Shown: positions 25,277-36,030, counted from the first letter of the stretch. The stretch: DNA of 49,789 bases from Olsenella_K sp051878835 (GCA_051878835.1 JBJEKW010000042.1:1-49789); one strand, 5' to 3'. A program made the numbers and translations. The notes: a model not told the origin generated them from the sequence alone.

Positions 25277-26260
25277 ATGAGCGAGTTTCTAGATCGCATG
25301 AAGGCTGCCGCAAAGGCAGATCGTAAGACCATCGTCCTGCCCGAGGGCGAGGACCCCCGCACCATCGCCGCCGCGAAGACCATCGTGGCCGAGGGCCTGG
25401 CAAACCTCATCATCCTGGGCGACCCCGAGCAGGTAAAGGTCGACGGCGTCACCGTGGTCGACCCCAAGACCTCCCCGAAGCACGAGGAGTACGCCCAGAA
25501 GTTCGCAGAGCTCAGGAAGAAGAAGGGCGTCACCCTGGAGCAGGCCCGCGCCCAGATGGACGACAACACCTACTTCGGCACCATGATGGTAAAGATGGGC
25601 GACGCCGACGGCCTGGTCTCCGGCGCCTGCCACTCCACCGCCAACACCCTGCGCCCCGCGCTGCAGATCCTGAAGACCGCCCCCGGCACGAAGCATGTCT
25701 CCGCCTTCTTCATCATGTGTACCGACAAGAAGGAGTTCGGCCAGGACGGCACCCTGCTGTTTGCCGACTGCGGCCTGAACATCGACCCCAACGCCGAGGA
25801 GCTTTCCGAGATCGCGCTGGCCTCCGCCGACTCGTGGAAGAAGTACATGGGCACCGACGCGAAGGTTGCCATGCTGTCCTTCTCGACCAAGGGCTCCGCT
25901 AAGGGCGATGTGCCCACGAAGGTCCAGGAGGCCACCGAGCTGGCCCACCAGAAGAACCCCGACCTGGCCCTCGACGGCGACCTGCAGCTGGACGCCGCCC
26001 TGGTGCCCAGCGTGGCCCAGCTGAAGGCCCCCGGCTCCACTGTGGCCGGCCACGCCAACGTGCTGGTGTTCCCCGACCTGGAGGCCGGCAACATCGGCTA
26101 CAAACTGGTCCAGCGCTTCGCCGGCGCCGAGGCCTACGGTCCCGTGCTGCAGGGCATCGCCAAGCCTGTGAACGACCTCAGCCGCGGCTGCTCCGCCGAC
26201 GACATCGTGGGTGTCGTCGCCATCACCGCCGTCCAGGCGCAGATGGCAGCCCAGGCATAG
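25277..26260 (+). CDS. pta: phosphate acetyltransferase
   Basis: Converts acetyl-CoA and phosphate to acetyl phosphate, which acetate kinase uses to make ATP. The 327-residue, single-domain PTA_PTB protein shows KTIVLPEGEDPRTIAAA at the start, DADGLVSGACHSTANTLRPALQI in the middle, and LVFPDLEAGNIGYKLVQRFAGAEAYGP near the end. It ends RGCSADDIVGVVAITAVQAQ. There is no N-terminal regulatory domain of the long enterobacterial kind. The start has AAAGGGAG upstream. Unusually it is ~15 kb from ackA, and each gene has its own terminator, so the two are not one operon. Confidence 0.97.
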   Translation: MSEFLDRMKAAAKADRKTIVLPEGEDPRTIAAAKTIVAEGLANLIILGDPEQVKVDGVTVVDPKTSPKHEEYAQKFAELRKKKGVTLEQARAQMDDNTYFGTMMVKMGDADGLVSGACHSTANTLRPALQILKTAPGTKHVSAFFIMCTDKKEFGQDGTLLFADCGLNIDPNAEELSEIALASADSWKKYMGTDAKVAMLSFSTKGSAKGDVPTKVQEATELAHQKNPDLALDGDLQLDAALVPSVAQLKAPGSTVAGHANVLVFPDLEAGNIGYKLVQRFAGAEAYGPVLQGIAKPVNDLSRGCSADDIVGVVAITAVQAQMAAQA

Positions 26261-26340
26261 ACTGCGCACAGGCGCCTACTTGCCAGGACGTACGACAGAG
26301 CCCGGCAGACCAGTGCCGGATTGTGACCAGCATCACCTGT

Positions 26341-26374
26341 GGGGAGGGAACCGAACGGCTCCCTCCCCTTTTTT
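26341..26374 (+). terminator. pta terminator
   Basis: A 9-base stem GGGGAGGGA/TCCCTCCCC is followed by TTTTTT. The further 235 bases up to the isomerase gene show no gene; a weak TACACT (26547-26552) may be the -10 for that gene. Confidence 0.92.
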
Positions 26375-26609
26375 GTGCCGCCAGCACGTGCCGTGCTTCT
26401 TGGCCGCTATGTGTGCTGAGGGCTCGCTGCGCTTTCCGTGCCGCCGCGCACTTCCAGCATGGGCCACCGCGGACCTTCCGTCGAAAGACGTCCCCCGCAG
26501 ATGGACCTGAACGCACCAGGCGAGACCCGTGGCTCCCGGGCGAACCTACACTAGCGCCAGTCACGTCAGCTGCCGGGCCACGTGGCCCGGCCCGTCGAAG
26601 GGAGCCCAC

Positions 26610-27071
26610 ATGAAGATCGCAATGGCAAACGACCACGCGGGAACCGACCTGAAGAACCAGATAAAGGAATGGCTGGAGTCCCAGGGCCACGAGGTGAAGG
26701 ACTTCGGCACGTACGACCACGAGTCGTGCGACCTCTCGGACTTCGTGCTGCCCGCCGCCCTCAGCGTGGCCAAGGGCGAGTGTGACCGCGGCATCTTTGT
26801 CGACGGCGTGGGCTACGGCAGCGCCATGATCGCAAACAAGGTGCGCGGCATCTTTGCCTGCGTGTGCCAGGACCCCGTGTGCGCCGAGCTGGCACGCCAG
26901 CACAACGACGCCAACGTGCTGTGCCTGGGCGGAAAGATCATTGGCCCCGTGCTAGCCATGGCCATAGCGCAGACCTGGATGTCCACCGACCCCCTGACCG
27001 CGCCGAAGTACGTGCGCCGTCGCGACAAGGTGGCCCAGATAGACCAGGAGTACACGAAGCCGCTGGAGTAA
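26610..27071 (+). CDS. RpiB/LacA/LacB-family sugar-phosphate isomerase lacking the usual catalytic Cys
   Basis: A 153-residue aldose-ketose isomerase of the ribose-5-phosphate isomerase B fold. IAMANDHAGTDLKNQI at the start supplies the conserved Asp-His. The usual CGTGIG catalytic loop is replaced by VDGVGYGSAMIANKVRGI, so the catalytic Cys is Asp here. CQDPVCAELARQHNDANVLCLGGKIIGP follows. Because of this change the substrate may not be ribose 5-phosphate; related subfamilies act on erythrulose or galactose phosphates (family knowledge). The ATG at 26610 is preceded by AAGGGAG. The flavin reductase begins only 10 bases after the stop, so the two are likely co-transcribed. Confidence 0.88.
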   Translation: MKIAMANDHAGTDLKNQIKEWLESQGHEVKDFGTYDHESCDLSDFVLPAALSVAKGECDRGIFVDGVGYGSAMIANKVRGIFACVCQDPVCAELARQHNDANVLCLGGKIIGPVLAMAIAQTWMSTDPLTAPKYVRRRDKVAQIDQEYTKPLE

Positions 27072-27081
27072 GGAGAGACAC

Positions 27082-29082
27082 ATGGCAAAGAGCCCATACG
27101 CAAAGCTGTTCCAGCCGCTAACGGTCAGGAAGACCACCTTCAAGAACCGCATCAGCATGGCACCCCTGGGCATGGTGATGATGAGCGACAGCCGCGGCGG
27201 CTTCACCGAGCGCGCGCAGGACTACTACGTCGAGCGCGCCAAGGGCGGAACCGGCCTGGTCATGAGCGGCGTAACCCTGGCCAACTACAAGGAGATGCAC
27301 GAGTTTGCCTGCCCGTGCGCGGCCTACGACCCGGTGTGGTTCGCGAAGACCACCTGGACCATGAACGAGCGCATCCACGCCTTCAACGCAAAGATGTTCC
27401 TTCAGATATCGGGTGGCTTCGGACGCGCCATAATGCCGCCCATGGGAACCACCTTCTGGGCGCCCTCCCAGCAGGAGAACCGCTGGGACCCCAGCATCAC
27501 GCAGCGCCAGATGACCGACGAGGAGATCCGCTCCTGGATTCACGACATCGTGGAGTGCGCGAAGAGCGCCCAGCACGCCCAGTTCGACGGCGTCGAGGTG
27601 CATGCCGTACACGAGGGCTACCTGCTGGACCAGTTTGCCACTGCGCTGTACAACCACCGCACCGACGAGTGGGGCGGCCAGCTGGAGAACCGCCTGAAGC
27701 CCGCCATCATGGTGGTACAGGGCATAAAGGAGGCCTGCGGCGACGACTTCCCGGTGAGCCTGCGCTTCTCGCTGAAGGGATTCGTAAAGGCCCTGCGTGA
27801 GGGGGCCCTCCCCGGTGAGGACTTCCAGGAGGTCGCCCGCGACATCCCCGAGGGCCTGCGCGCCGCGCACATCCTGGAGGACGCCGGCTACGACATGTTC
27901 AACGTGGACGCCGGCACCTACGACTCCTGGTTCTGGAACCATCCGCCTATGTACTTTGGCCACAAGGGCATCTACCGCGAGTTCGGCCGCGCCATGAAGG
28001 AGGACGGCGTGAAGGCGCCCATCATCCTGGCCGGCCGCATGGACGACCCGCAGATGGCCTGCGACTCCCTGGGCACCGACTGCGACATGATAGGTCTGGG
28101 CAGGCCGCTGCTGGCCGATCCCGAGTGGCCCAACAAGGTGCAGACGAACCACGTCGAGGAGATCAGGCCGTGCCTGAGCTGCCACGCCGGCTGCATGGCC
28201 CGCATCGAGTGCGGCCAGCAGATCAGCTGCGCCGTGAACCCCGCCTGCGGGCGCGAGAGGGCGTTCCGCCTGGTGCCCACCGCGCAGCCCAAGCGCGTGC
28301 TGGTGGTGGGCGGCGGCGTGGGCGGCATGGAGGCCGCTCGCGTGTGCGCCCTGCGCGGCCACGACGTCACCCTGTGGGAGAAGAGCGACCGCCTGGGCGG
28401 CGAGCTCTACCTCAGCGGCGCTCCCGATTTCAAGAAGGACGACCTCGAGCTTCTTGCCTGGTACAAGCGCCAGGTTGCCAAGCTGCCCATAAAGGTGGAG
28501 CTCAACCGCGCGGCCACCGCACATGAGATCGACTCCAGCAACTACGACCTTGTCATCCTGGCCACGGGAGCCACGCCCATCCAGGTGGACTTCGGCGGCC
28601 CCGCCGGGAAGACCGTCGTGGCCGACCACGTCATAGCCGGCGAGGTCCAGGCCGGCAAGCGCGTCGCCATCATCGGCGGCGGCCTGGTGGGCTGCGAGAC
28701 GGCCCTGTCGCTGGCACAGCATGGCCACGAGGTCACCGTGGTGGAGATGCTGCCAAAGATCATGAAGGGCGGCCAGGGCATCTGCTTTGCCAACTACGAC
28801 ATGCTGAAGGACCTGCTGGCGTACAACAAGGTGACCGTGTACGAGAGCACCTCGGCCGACCACGTGACCGACGAGGGCCTGGTGGTGAAGCATGCCGACG
28901 GCACGCTGCAGACGGTTCCCTGCGACACCGTGATCGAGTCCTTGGGCTACCGCAGCGACGACGCCCTGTACCAGGAGCTGCGCGACTCCGACAAGCTGGT
29001 GTACAACATCGGCGACTCCAACAGGGTGGGCCTCATCATGAACGCCATCTGGGACGCCTACCAGCTGGCGATGGAGATATAG
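27082..29082 (+). CDS. Fe-S flavin NAD(P)H:enoate/dienoyl reductase (FadH/BaiCD-like)
   Basis: A 666-residue old-yellow-enzyme fusion. An FMN TIM barrel covers ~1-360 (FKNRISMAPLGMV, FDGVEVHAVHEGYLLDQF, DMIGLGRPLLADPEW). A [4Fe-4S] site follows as CLSCHAGCMARIECGQQISC, that is C-x2-C-x3-C-x11-C. A Rossmann FAD/NAD domain starts at KRVLVVGGGVGGMEAARV (~402), with a second dinucleotide fold RVAIIGGGLVGCETALSLA near 535. Relatives reduce C=C bonds in dienoyl-CoA, bile acid intermediates or cinnamate-type acids. The Tyr/His pair usual in dienoyl-CoA reductase appears as VHAVHEGYLLDQF. The physiological substrate is unknown. It is probably co-transcribed with the isomerase upstream. Confidence 0.92.
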   Translation: MAKSPYAKLFQPLTVRKTTFKNRISMAPLGMVMMSDSRGGFTERAQDYYVERAKGGTGLVMSGVTLANYKEMHEFACPCAAYDPVWFAKTTWTMNERIHAFNAKMFLQISGGFGRAIMPPMGTTFWAPSQQENRWDPSITQRQMTDEEIRSWIHDIVECAKSAQHAQFDGVEVHAVHEGYLLDQFATALYNHRTDEWGGQLENRLKPAIMVVQGIKEACGDDFPVSLRFSLKGFVKALREGALPGEDFQEVARDIPEGLRAAHILEDAGYDMFNVDAGTYDSWFWNHPPMYFGHKGIYREFGRAMKEDGVKAPIILAGRMDDPQMACDSLGTDCDMIGLGRPLLADPEWPNKVQTNHVEEIRPCLSCHAGCMARIECGQQISCAVNPACGRERAFRLVPTAQPKRVLVVGGGVGGMEAARVCALRGHDVTLWEKSDRLGGELYLSGAPDFKKDDLELLAWYKRQVAKLPIKVELNRAATAHEIDSSNYDLVILATGATPIQVDFGGPAGKTVVADHVIAGEVQAGKRVAIIGGGLVGCETALSLAQHGHEVTVVEMLPKIMKGGQGICFANYDMLKDLLAYNKVTVYESTSADHVTDEGLVVKHADGTLQTVPCDTVIESLGYRSDDALYQELRDSDKLVYNIGDSNRVGLIMNAIWDAYQLAMEI

Positions 29083-29119
29083 GCGCTGCACCGAAGCGCG
29101 ATTCCATGGCGCCATAAAT

Positions 29120-29160
29120 GCGGGCCTCCGACGACTTCGCTCGTCGGAGGCCCGCTCGTT
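29120..29160. terminator. bidirectional terminator between the flavin reductase and the surface-protein gene
   Basis: A perfect 15-base stem GCGGGCCTCCGACGA with its complement encloses a 6-base loop. It is followed by TCGTTT on the plus strand and ATTTA on the minus strand. It serves two convergent genes. Confidence 0.88.
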
Positions 29161-29218
29161 TACGCGGATGCCCGTTTGATGATGGAAAAGGGCGTTCGTC
29201 CTAGCCTAGCTTATGGTG

Positions 29219-31141
29219 TTATTTCTGCTGATCCTTGCGACGCAGCCCCAGACCCAGGGCGGCAAGGGCTGCCGCGACGACGGCCGTGGCACCAGCGGCG
29301 CCCGTGGAGGAGTCACCGGTCTTCGGCACGGCGCTCTTCGTCTGGGCCTTCGCCTGGGTGGCCTTCGGGGCCGGGGTGGCCGCCTTGGTGCTCTTCTGCA
29401 CCGCAGGGGTCGTCTTCGGGGTCTCAGTCACCTTCGAGCCGCCGTCAGACGGGGTCTCCGGGGTCGGCGTAGGCTTCGGGGTATCCGGAGTCGGGGTGTC
29501 GGGCTTCGGGGCGTACTCGGTCGTCTTCGTGATCTCGTAGCCGGCCTTCCAGCCCGTGTCATGCACGGTCTTCGTCTGGCTGACCTGATAGCTGGCAACG
29601 TACTCGTAAACGGGCTTCACCGTGGTCTCGTCCACGGAGTAGGAGGCCTTCCAGTGGTCCACGGTCTTCGTGGGCTGGGTGTAGTCCGTAACGGTCTTCG
29701 TGTAGTGGTACGTGGTCTTGGTGACCGCGGGCACCTTGCGGCTGAGGTCCAGCTTGAAGGAGTATGCGCCAGGCGCATAAGTTATACCGCCGTAGTCCAG
29801 GTGGGAAATCTTCGAGCAGGAGGCATACACGGTGTAGTTGCCGTCGCCGTTGTCGTGCACCCAGTAGCTACCTGCACCCTGGGTTCCGATGTTCTGGAAA
29901 GGCGTGTCAAAGCCAAAGTTACCGGAGTAGAAGGTCTTGCCTTCAGTGCTGCGGTCGCCCTTGTTAATGAGATCCTGAATTTGCTTCGCAACGTCATCAC
30001 TAACCTGCTGGGGCGTCCACAATGCATACCAGGTGGCCTGCTTCACCACCACATACGAGTTGGCGTGAATAACATATGCCGGCGCTGACCAATCAAGCTT
30101 CGTGAAGCACTTTCCAATAGTGGCAGAGGGGTCGGCATCGGAGGTAGTGGCAATGACCGTCCAACCGTCGGCCTCGTATTGCGCAATCTCGAACTTCATG
30201 GCGGCATCGCGGTTCTTCGCCGTCATGTAGTCGTCGCTCTGGTAGGTGTCAGTCTCCGTGCTCTCGGGCTTCACGACCGTGGTCTTCTCCTGCACGTCAG
30301 AGAAGCTGACCTTGTGCAGGTCCGTGCTGGGGTCCGCGTCCTTATCCTTCTGCAGTGCGGCCTCGGCGTCGGCCTTGCTGTCGAACTCCTGCGAGGTGGT
30401 CGTCTTCGAGTCGACCTGCACCGGGTCGCCATCGGGCTCGGTCGTGGGGTTGTTCTGGTAGCTGGGATGCACGGTGTAGGTGGTGTCGTCCGTGTCCTTG
30501 TAGCCCTTCGTCTGGTCCTTGACCCAGTCCTCTGCATCCTTCTGGGTCGCGAAGCCGTCCTGCGAGCCGCTGTGGGCGTCCTTGGTCGTCTGGACCTTGG
30601 AGCCGGCCTCGTTCTGGGTCACAGTGCCGGTGGCGGTGTACTTCGTGTCGGTGGTGTCCTTGTAGCCCGAGGTCTTGTCCTCGACGTACTTGTTGGCGTC
30701 GGCCTCGTTGTCGAAGGTCTTCTGGCCCTTGTCCACGACCGAGGTCTCCTCGTGCGTCGTGTCCTTCGTGACCTGGGTGGGGCCGTCGGTCTTTATGTCG
30801 TACGTGGACTTGGGGTCTGCCTTGGCCATGTCGGCACTCTTCTGGGTGGCGTCGTCCAGGTACTTCTGGGCGTCCTCCTTCGTGTCGAAGGTCTTCGAGT
30901 CCTTCTCCACGGTCTCGGTGACCTTGTAGGAGTCGCTGGGGGCCTGCTGCTGCGTGTCGGACGTGGCCTGCTTGGCGTCATCTGCCGCAGGGGCCTTCGG
31001 CGCGTCCTCAGCCAGAGCAGTGGCGGGAATCGCCAGGGCGGTCGTGGCCAGAGCCGTCGCAGCGACGGAGGCCAGGGCCAGCTTGCACTTTCCAGAGATT
31101 CCGTTGGCCATTGCGTGAGTACGAACGTTCTTGGTGTCCAT
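29219..31141 (-). CDS. secreted cell-wall-anchored repeat protein with VPKTG sorting signal
   Basis: 640 residues. A Sec signal peptide (basic start, then LALASVAATALATTALAIPA) is probably cut after ALA at residue 44. Residues ~72-295 hold four modules of ~56 residues, each with a core such as KTFDTKEDAQKYL, KTFDNEADANKYV, GFATQKDAEDWV or EFDSKADAEAAL. A unique domain (~310-455) has two Cys (KCFTKLDWSAP, ASCSKIS) that could form a disulfide. A Thr/Tyr-rich beta-strand segment and a Pro/Thr/Lys spacer follow. The end is VPKTGD (605-610), a hydrophobic helix and RRKDQQK, a sortase signal with Val in place of Leu. The ATG at 31141 is behind GGGAAGGGGAG. The ligand is unknown; adhesion is a guess. 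Confidence 0.88.
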   Translation of the reverse strand: MDTKNVRTHAMANGISGKCKLALASVAATALATTALAIPATALAEDAPKAPAADDAKQATSDTQQQAPSDSYKVTETVEKDSKTFDTKEDAQKYLDDATQKSADMAKADPKSTYDIKTDGPTQVTKDTTHEETSVVDKGQKTFDNEADANKYVEDKTSGYKDTTDTKYTATGTVTQNEAGSKVQTTKDAHSGSQDGFATQKDAEDWVKDQTKGYKDTDDTTYTVHPSYQNNPTTEPDGDPVQVDSKTTTSQEFDSKADAEAALQKDKDADPSTDLHKVSFSDVQEKTTVVKPESTETDTYQSDDYMTAKNRDAAMKFEIAQYEADGWTVIATTSDADPSATIGKCFTKLDWSAPAYVIHANSYVVVKQATWYALWTPQQVSDDVAKQIQDLINKGDRSTEGKTFYSGNFGFDTPFQNIGTQGAGSYWVHDNGDGNYTVYASCSKISHLDYGGITYAPGAYSFKLDLSRKVPAVTKTTYHYTKTVTDYTQPTKTVDHWKASYSVDETTVKPVYEYVASYQVSQTKTVHDTGWKAGYEITKTTEYAPKPDTPTPDTPKPTPTPETPSDGGSKVTETPKTTPAVQKSTKAATPAPKATQAKAQTKSAVPKTGDSSTGAAGATAVVAAALAALGLGLRRKDQQK

Positions 31142-31181
31142 AACTCCCCTTCCCTCAAAGGGCCTTCCTTATGGCGAACAT

Positions 31182-31262
31182 ATCACCTCTTTTGCATGGC
31201 GTTGTTTAGGTGATGTTACATTCTCTGAATTGTTGCCCTAGGGTTCTGAACGGTACCAGAAC
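31182..31262 (-). promoter_or_regulatory. two inverted repeats upstream of the surface-protein gene
   Basis: ATCACCT/AGGTGAT arms lie at 31182-31188 and 31208-31214, 41 bases before the start. GTTCTG/CAGAAC arms are at 31243-31262 with 8 bases between them. Both are perfect and sit where operators or leader hairpins would be expected. No clear promoter hexamer pair was found. The rest of 31263-31360 shows no gene. Confidence 0.4.
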
Positions 31263-31360
31263 ACGGCAAATGCCAAGAAAGGCACAGGCTCTCGAAGCGC
31301 GCTGCCCTTATTTCGCTCCGATCAATGCCTCTTTGAACCGCGGATCGAGGCCCAGAATTC

Positions 31361-31404
31361 AAAAAGAAAAGCCGCCACCCAACTACGTGGGCGGGGGCTT
31401 CGCA
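31361..31404 (-). terminator. pckA terminator
   Basis: On the minus strand a 13-base stem (12 pairs including one G-T, one mismatch) with a 6-base loop is followed by TTTTCTTTTT. It lies 51 bases after the pckA stop. Confidence 0.88.
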
Positions 31405-31454
31405 TTTGCGTTTAGTCGCTCGTGGCCATATAAGACCAGCTGCGGGCGGTAACG

Positions 31455-33047
<1,593 letters not shown>

Positions 33048-33128
33048 GGTTCCTCCTTGAGCGCGAGGCGGGGCAAGCTGATCCATACCAGCAAGCGCCG
33101 CCAATCCTGCCGCTATTTCTCACCGAAT

Positions 33129-33146
33129 GTTCACAATTCGTGTGAC
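33129..33146. promoter_or_regulatory. dyad upstream of pckA
   Basis: TTCACA-ATTCG-TGTGA is an inverted repeat ~80 bases before pckA. Its half-sites resemble those of CRP/Rex-type operators, but in the opposite polarity to the Rex consensus. The rest of the 373-base stretch 33048-33420 shows no supportable gene. Confidence 0.3.
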
Positions 33147-33420
33147 GCAAGGCAGTATCGCAGAAAGCGCAACCCAAGGCAAACGCACCGAATATTTGAT
33201 GCTAAAACGTAACTTTACCAGGGGCTCCTTTGACACGCAGCTCATCAGAAAGGCATGTCCGGAAACAATGCGGCGCAGGTAGCGGGGTCCGCAAACACTC
33301 CACACTTCGACTGTTCGCATCGGCAAGCGGCCGCTTTCGCCTGGGCAACGGTAGAAAAAGCGGCGGCAACGGCTGCCCAAAGCGGGAAAGACGCGCTCGC
33401 CCTCCCATTTGTGCCGCTCG

Positions 33421-34869
33421 CTAGCCAGCTATGCGCAGCGGCGTCGCGCCCATCTGCCGCGCGTCGTCAGCCTGGTGCGAGCTCATCACCAGCGTGCGCC
33501 CGCGCAGGTGCTCGCGCACGTATGCGATGGTACGGCTGCGGCTGACGTCGTCCAGTGACGAGAAGGGCTCGTCCATCAGCACGACCCCCGCATGTACGCA
33601 CAAGGCGCGCACGACCTCGACGCGCCGGCGCTGCCCGCCCGAGAGCTCGGCGACGGGGCGGTCCACGACATCGCTCGGCAGCAGCTGCACCAGCTGTTGC
33701 CGCACCTGTTCCTCGGTCATCCACCTGCCCGCCACCAGACGCACGTTATCCACGGCGCTCAGCTGGTCCACGAGGCGCGTCTCCTGGAACACCATGCCCG
33801 CACGTCCCGCGGTCCGCACCGTCCCCGCGCTGGGTGCCAGGACGCCCGCCAGCATGCGCAGGCAACAGGTCTTCCCCCTGCCGGAGGCGTCGTCCAGGCA
33901 GGTCAGGCTACCCGGGGCGAAGGCGTGGTTCACGTGGGCCAGGACGGGGCCCTGGCCAAAGTCCAGGGTGACGTCACGAAGCTCCAGCGAGGCGGGCTTT
34001 GCATGCGGCTCCTGGGCGTCACGGACCTGCGAGGCCGGGGGCCAGCCGCATCTGGCCCCCAGGGCCTGGGTCGCCCTCCCCGACCTGCAGAGCAGCGCCA
34101 AGAACGCGCGCTCGAAGGCGTACGACAGCAGGATGACCACGATGGTCCAGGCAAAGAGGTCCTGCGTCTCCAGCAGCAGCCGCGACTGGTAGATCCTCTC
34201 GCCGATGGTGTTGGGAGGGGTGCCGATGAGCTCTGCCGCCACGCCGGCCTTCCAGCTCATGCCGCAGGCGTTGCGGCACGCCGCCAGGACGTAGGGCAGC
34301 GCCTTCGGCCAGGTGACGGCCAGCGCGCGCCGGACGCCGCCCACGCCCATCACGCGCAGCGCCTCCTGCACTCCCCCGTCGTCCGCGTCGAAGCCCTGCA
34401 GCGCGGCGAAGTATATGGCGGGAAACCCCACCAAAAAGACGGCATACGACGAGACGCGCCGCGAGCCCACCCACAGTAGCAGCAGGACTACGAAACACAC
34501 CAAAGGCGTCGCCTTGATGGTCTGCACCAGGGGCGCCAGGGCATGGCGCACGAACGCATGAGTGCTGGACAGCCCCGCCAGCACCAGGCCAAGCACGAAG
34601 GCAAGCGCGAACCCCACCAATATATGCACGGCGGAGGACAGCACGATCTGCCAGAAGTGCACGTCGGGCAAAAGGCCCACCAGGGCCTGAGCCGTCTCCA
34701 GCGGGCCCGCAAACAGGATGGGGTTGCCCACGGCCCACGAGGCCAGCTGCCACACCACAATCCAGCCGGCGGCTATGGCGCACGTACGCCCGAAGGACCT
34801 CGCGGACCAGGAGCCCTTCTTCGCCTGGGCTTCGTTCTTCTGTTCGCCCCTCGTTGCCTGGGGTTCCAC
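33421..34869 (-). CDS. fused ABC transporter: SsuC/TauC-type permease plus SsuB-type ATPase in one polypeptide
   Basis: 482 residues. The N-terminal half is a permease of the nitrate/sulfonate/taurine family. It has helices around IAAGWIVVWQLASWAVG, VHILVGFALAFVLGLVLA and TPLVCFVVLLLLWVG, and the coupling-loop-like EALRVMGVGGVRRALAVTWPKALPYVL. From ~305 an ATPase domain follows with Walker A DASGRGKT (first Gly replaced), Q-loop VFQETRL, signature LSGGQRRRVEVVRAL, Walker B VVLMDEPFSSLD and SSHQ. The two parts are usually separate genes. No substrate-binding protein is adjacent, so the cargo is unknown. The start is uncertain: I chose a GTG with AAGAGGGA upstream; the frame stays open much further upstream but overlaps the divergent epimerase gene. 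Confidence 0.82.
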   Translation of the reverse strand: MEPQATRGEQKNEAQAKKGSWSARSFGRTCAIAAGWIVVWQLASWAVGNPILFAGPLETAQALVGLLPDVHFWQIVLSSAVHILVGFALAFVLGLVLAGLSSTHAFVRHALAPLVQTIKATPLVCFVVLLLLWVGSRRVSSYAVFLVGFPAIYFAALQGFDADDGGVQEALRVMGVGGVRRALAVTWPKALPYVLAACRNACGMSWKAGVAAELIGTPPNTIGERIYQSRLLLETQDLFAWTIVVILLSYAFERAFLALLCRSGRATQALGARCGWPPASQVRDAQEPHAKPASLELRDVTLDFGQGPVLAHVNHAFAPGSLTCLDDASGRGKTCCLRMLAGVLAPSAGTVRTAGRAGMVFQETRLVDQLSAVDNVRLVAGRWMTEEQVRQQLVQLLPSDVVDRPVAELSGGQRRRVEVVRALCVHAGVVLMDEPFSSLDDVSRSRTIAYVREHLRGRTLVMSSHQADDARQMGATPLRIAG

Positions 34870-35145
34870 CTGGGTGTCCCTCTTGCCCCGTGCCAAATTG
34901 CGCCAACCTCCCCGAGGACCTCGATCCCGCTCTGGTTCCGCACGCGACGCATTCCTTACTCGCGCGATGCAGGCGGGCGAGCAGTCGCCCCTTCGGTGCC
35001 CCGCGCACGGAAACAAAATACTACGCCGGCGGTACCCATGGCCATACGCCCATGCCCCGGACGCATAATGTATCTGTGGTATCAGGGAAAGAAGGGCATC
35101 CGCCACCAGACACCTGCGGGCAGATGCAAGCGAAAGGGGAACAGC

Positions 35146-36030
35146 ATGGGACAGGTAACCACCATTGTGAGCGGTCCGCTTCAGGCCAGCATCGACTCGA
35201 AGGGAGCCGAGCTCTCCAGCCTGCAGTTGAACGGCAAAGAGTACCTGTGGCAGGCCGACCCGCACTGGTGGGGTCGCCATGCTCCCGTGCTCTTCCCCAT
35301 CGTCGGCAGCATCAGGAACGACCAGGCCAACTCTCATCAGGGTCCCGTCAAGCTGGGACGCCACGGCATCGCCCGCAACTGCGACCACGCCATCGTGGAC
35401 CAGAGCGATGACAGCGTGACCTTCGAGCTCACGTCGAGCCCTGAAACGCTGGAGCGCTTCCCCTTTAACTTCAAGCTCAACATGACGTACAGCGTTGACG
35501 GTCAAAAGCTCACCCAGACCTTCAAGGTTACGAACACCGGCGACGTGGTGCTGCCCTACGTGTTGGGTGGCCATCCCGCGTTCAACGTCCCCACGCCCGT
35601 CGAGCAGGGCGCGGACTTCAGCAACTACCACCTGAAGTTCGCAAAGCCGTGGACCTACTCCTCGCCCACCCTGCTGCACGAGGAGGGGTTGTGGGACTTC
35701 AGCCGCCAGATGCCGCTGCTGCAGGACTCCGACACGCTGAACCTGACCCACAGGCTCTTCGACGTGGACACCATCGTGTTCCAGAACGTGCCTGACAACA
35801 CTGTGCGCCTGGAGGGCCCGCAGGGCCACGGCGTGCAGCTGGACTTCCCGGGCTTCGAGTGGTTGGGCGTGTGGAGCGCCATGAACGACGCCCCGTTCGT
35901 GGCCATCGAGCCCTGGACCGGCCCCGCAACCGCCCTGGACGAGGACGACGAGTTCGAGCACAAGCGCGGCATGGCTTTCCTGCAGCCCGGCGAGTCGTCC
36001 GAGCACTCGTTCACCATCATGCCGTTTTAG
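35146..36030 (+). CDS. aldose 1-epimerase-like protein (GalM/YeaD/LacX superfamily)
   Basis: A 294-residue beta-sandwich mutarotase-like protein. Seen are AELSSLQLNGKEYLWQADPHWWGRHAPVLFPIVG, GRHGIARN and VLGGHPAFNVP, the His residues of the active site. FEWLGVWSAMNDAPFVAIEPWTG contains the candidate catalytic Glu. The LacX-like group acts on sugars or sugar phosphates, with the exact substrate often unknown. The ATG at 35146 has AAAGGGGA 5 bases upstream. The gene is divergent from the fused ABC gene; a CATAAT/TATCTG region at 35062-35077 could hold overlapping promoters. A terminator follows at 36242. Confidence 0.9.
   Translation: MGQVTTIVSGPLQASIDSKGAELSSLQLNGKEYLWQADPHWWGRHAPVLFPIVGSIRNDQANSHQGPVKLGRHGIARNCDHAIVDQSDDSVTFELTSSPETLERFPFNFKLNMTYSVDGQKLTQTFKVTNTGDVVLPYVLGGHPAFNVPTPVEQGADFSNYHLKFAKPWTYSSPTLLHEEGLWDFSRQMPLLQDSDTLNLTHRLFDVDTIVFQNVPDNTVRLEGPQGHGVQLDFPGFEWLGVWSAMNDAPFVAIEPWTGPATALDEDDEFEHKRGMAFLQPGESSEHSFTIMPF

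Noticed and set aside
34870..35030. Thiamine (TPP) riboswitch before the fused ABC gene.
   Set aside because: GGGGC stretches are present but the conserved CTGAGA and ACCTGA cores are not.
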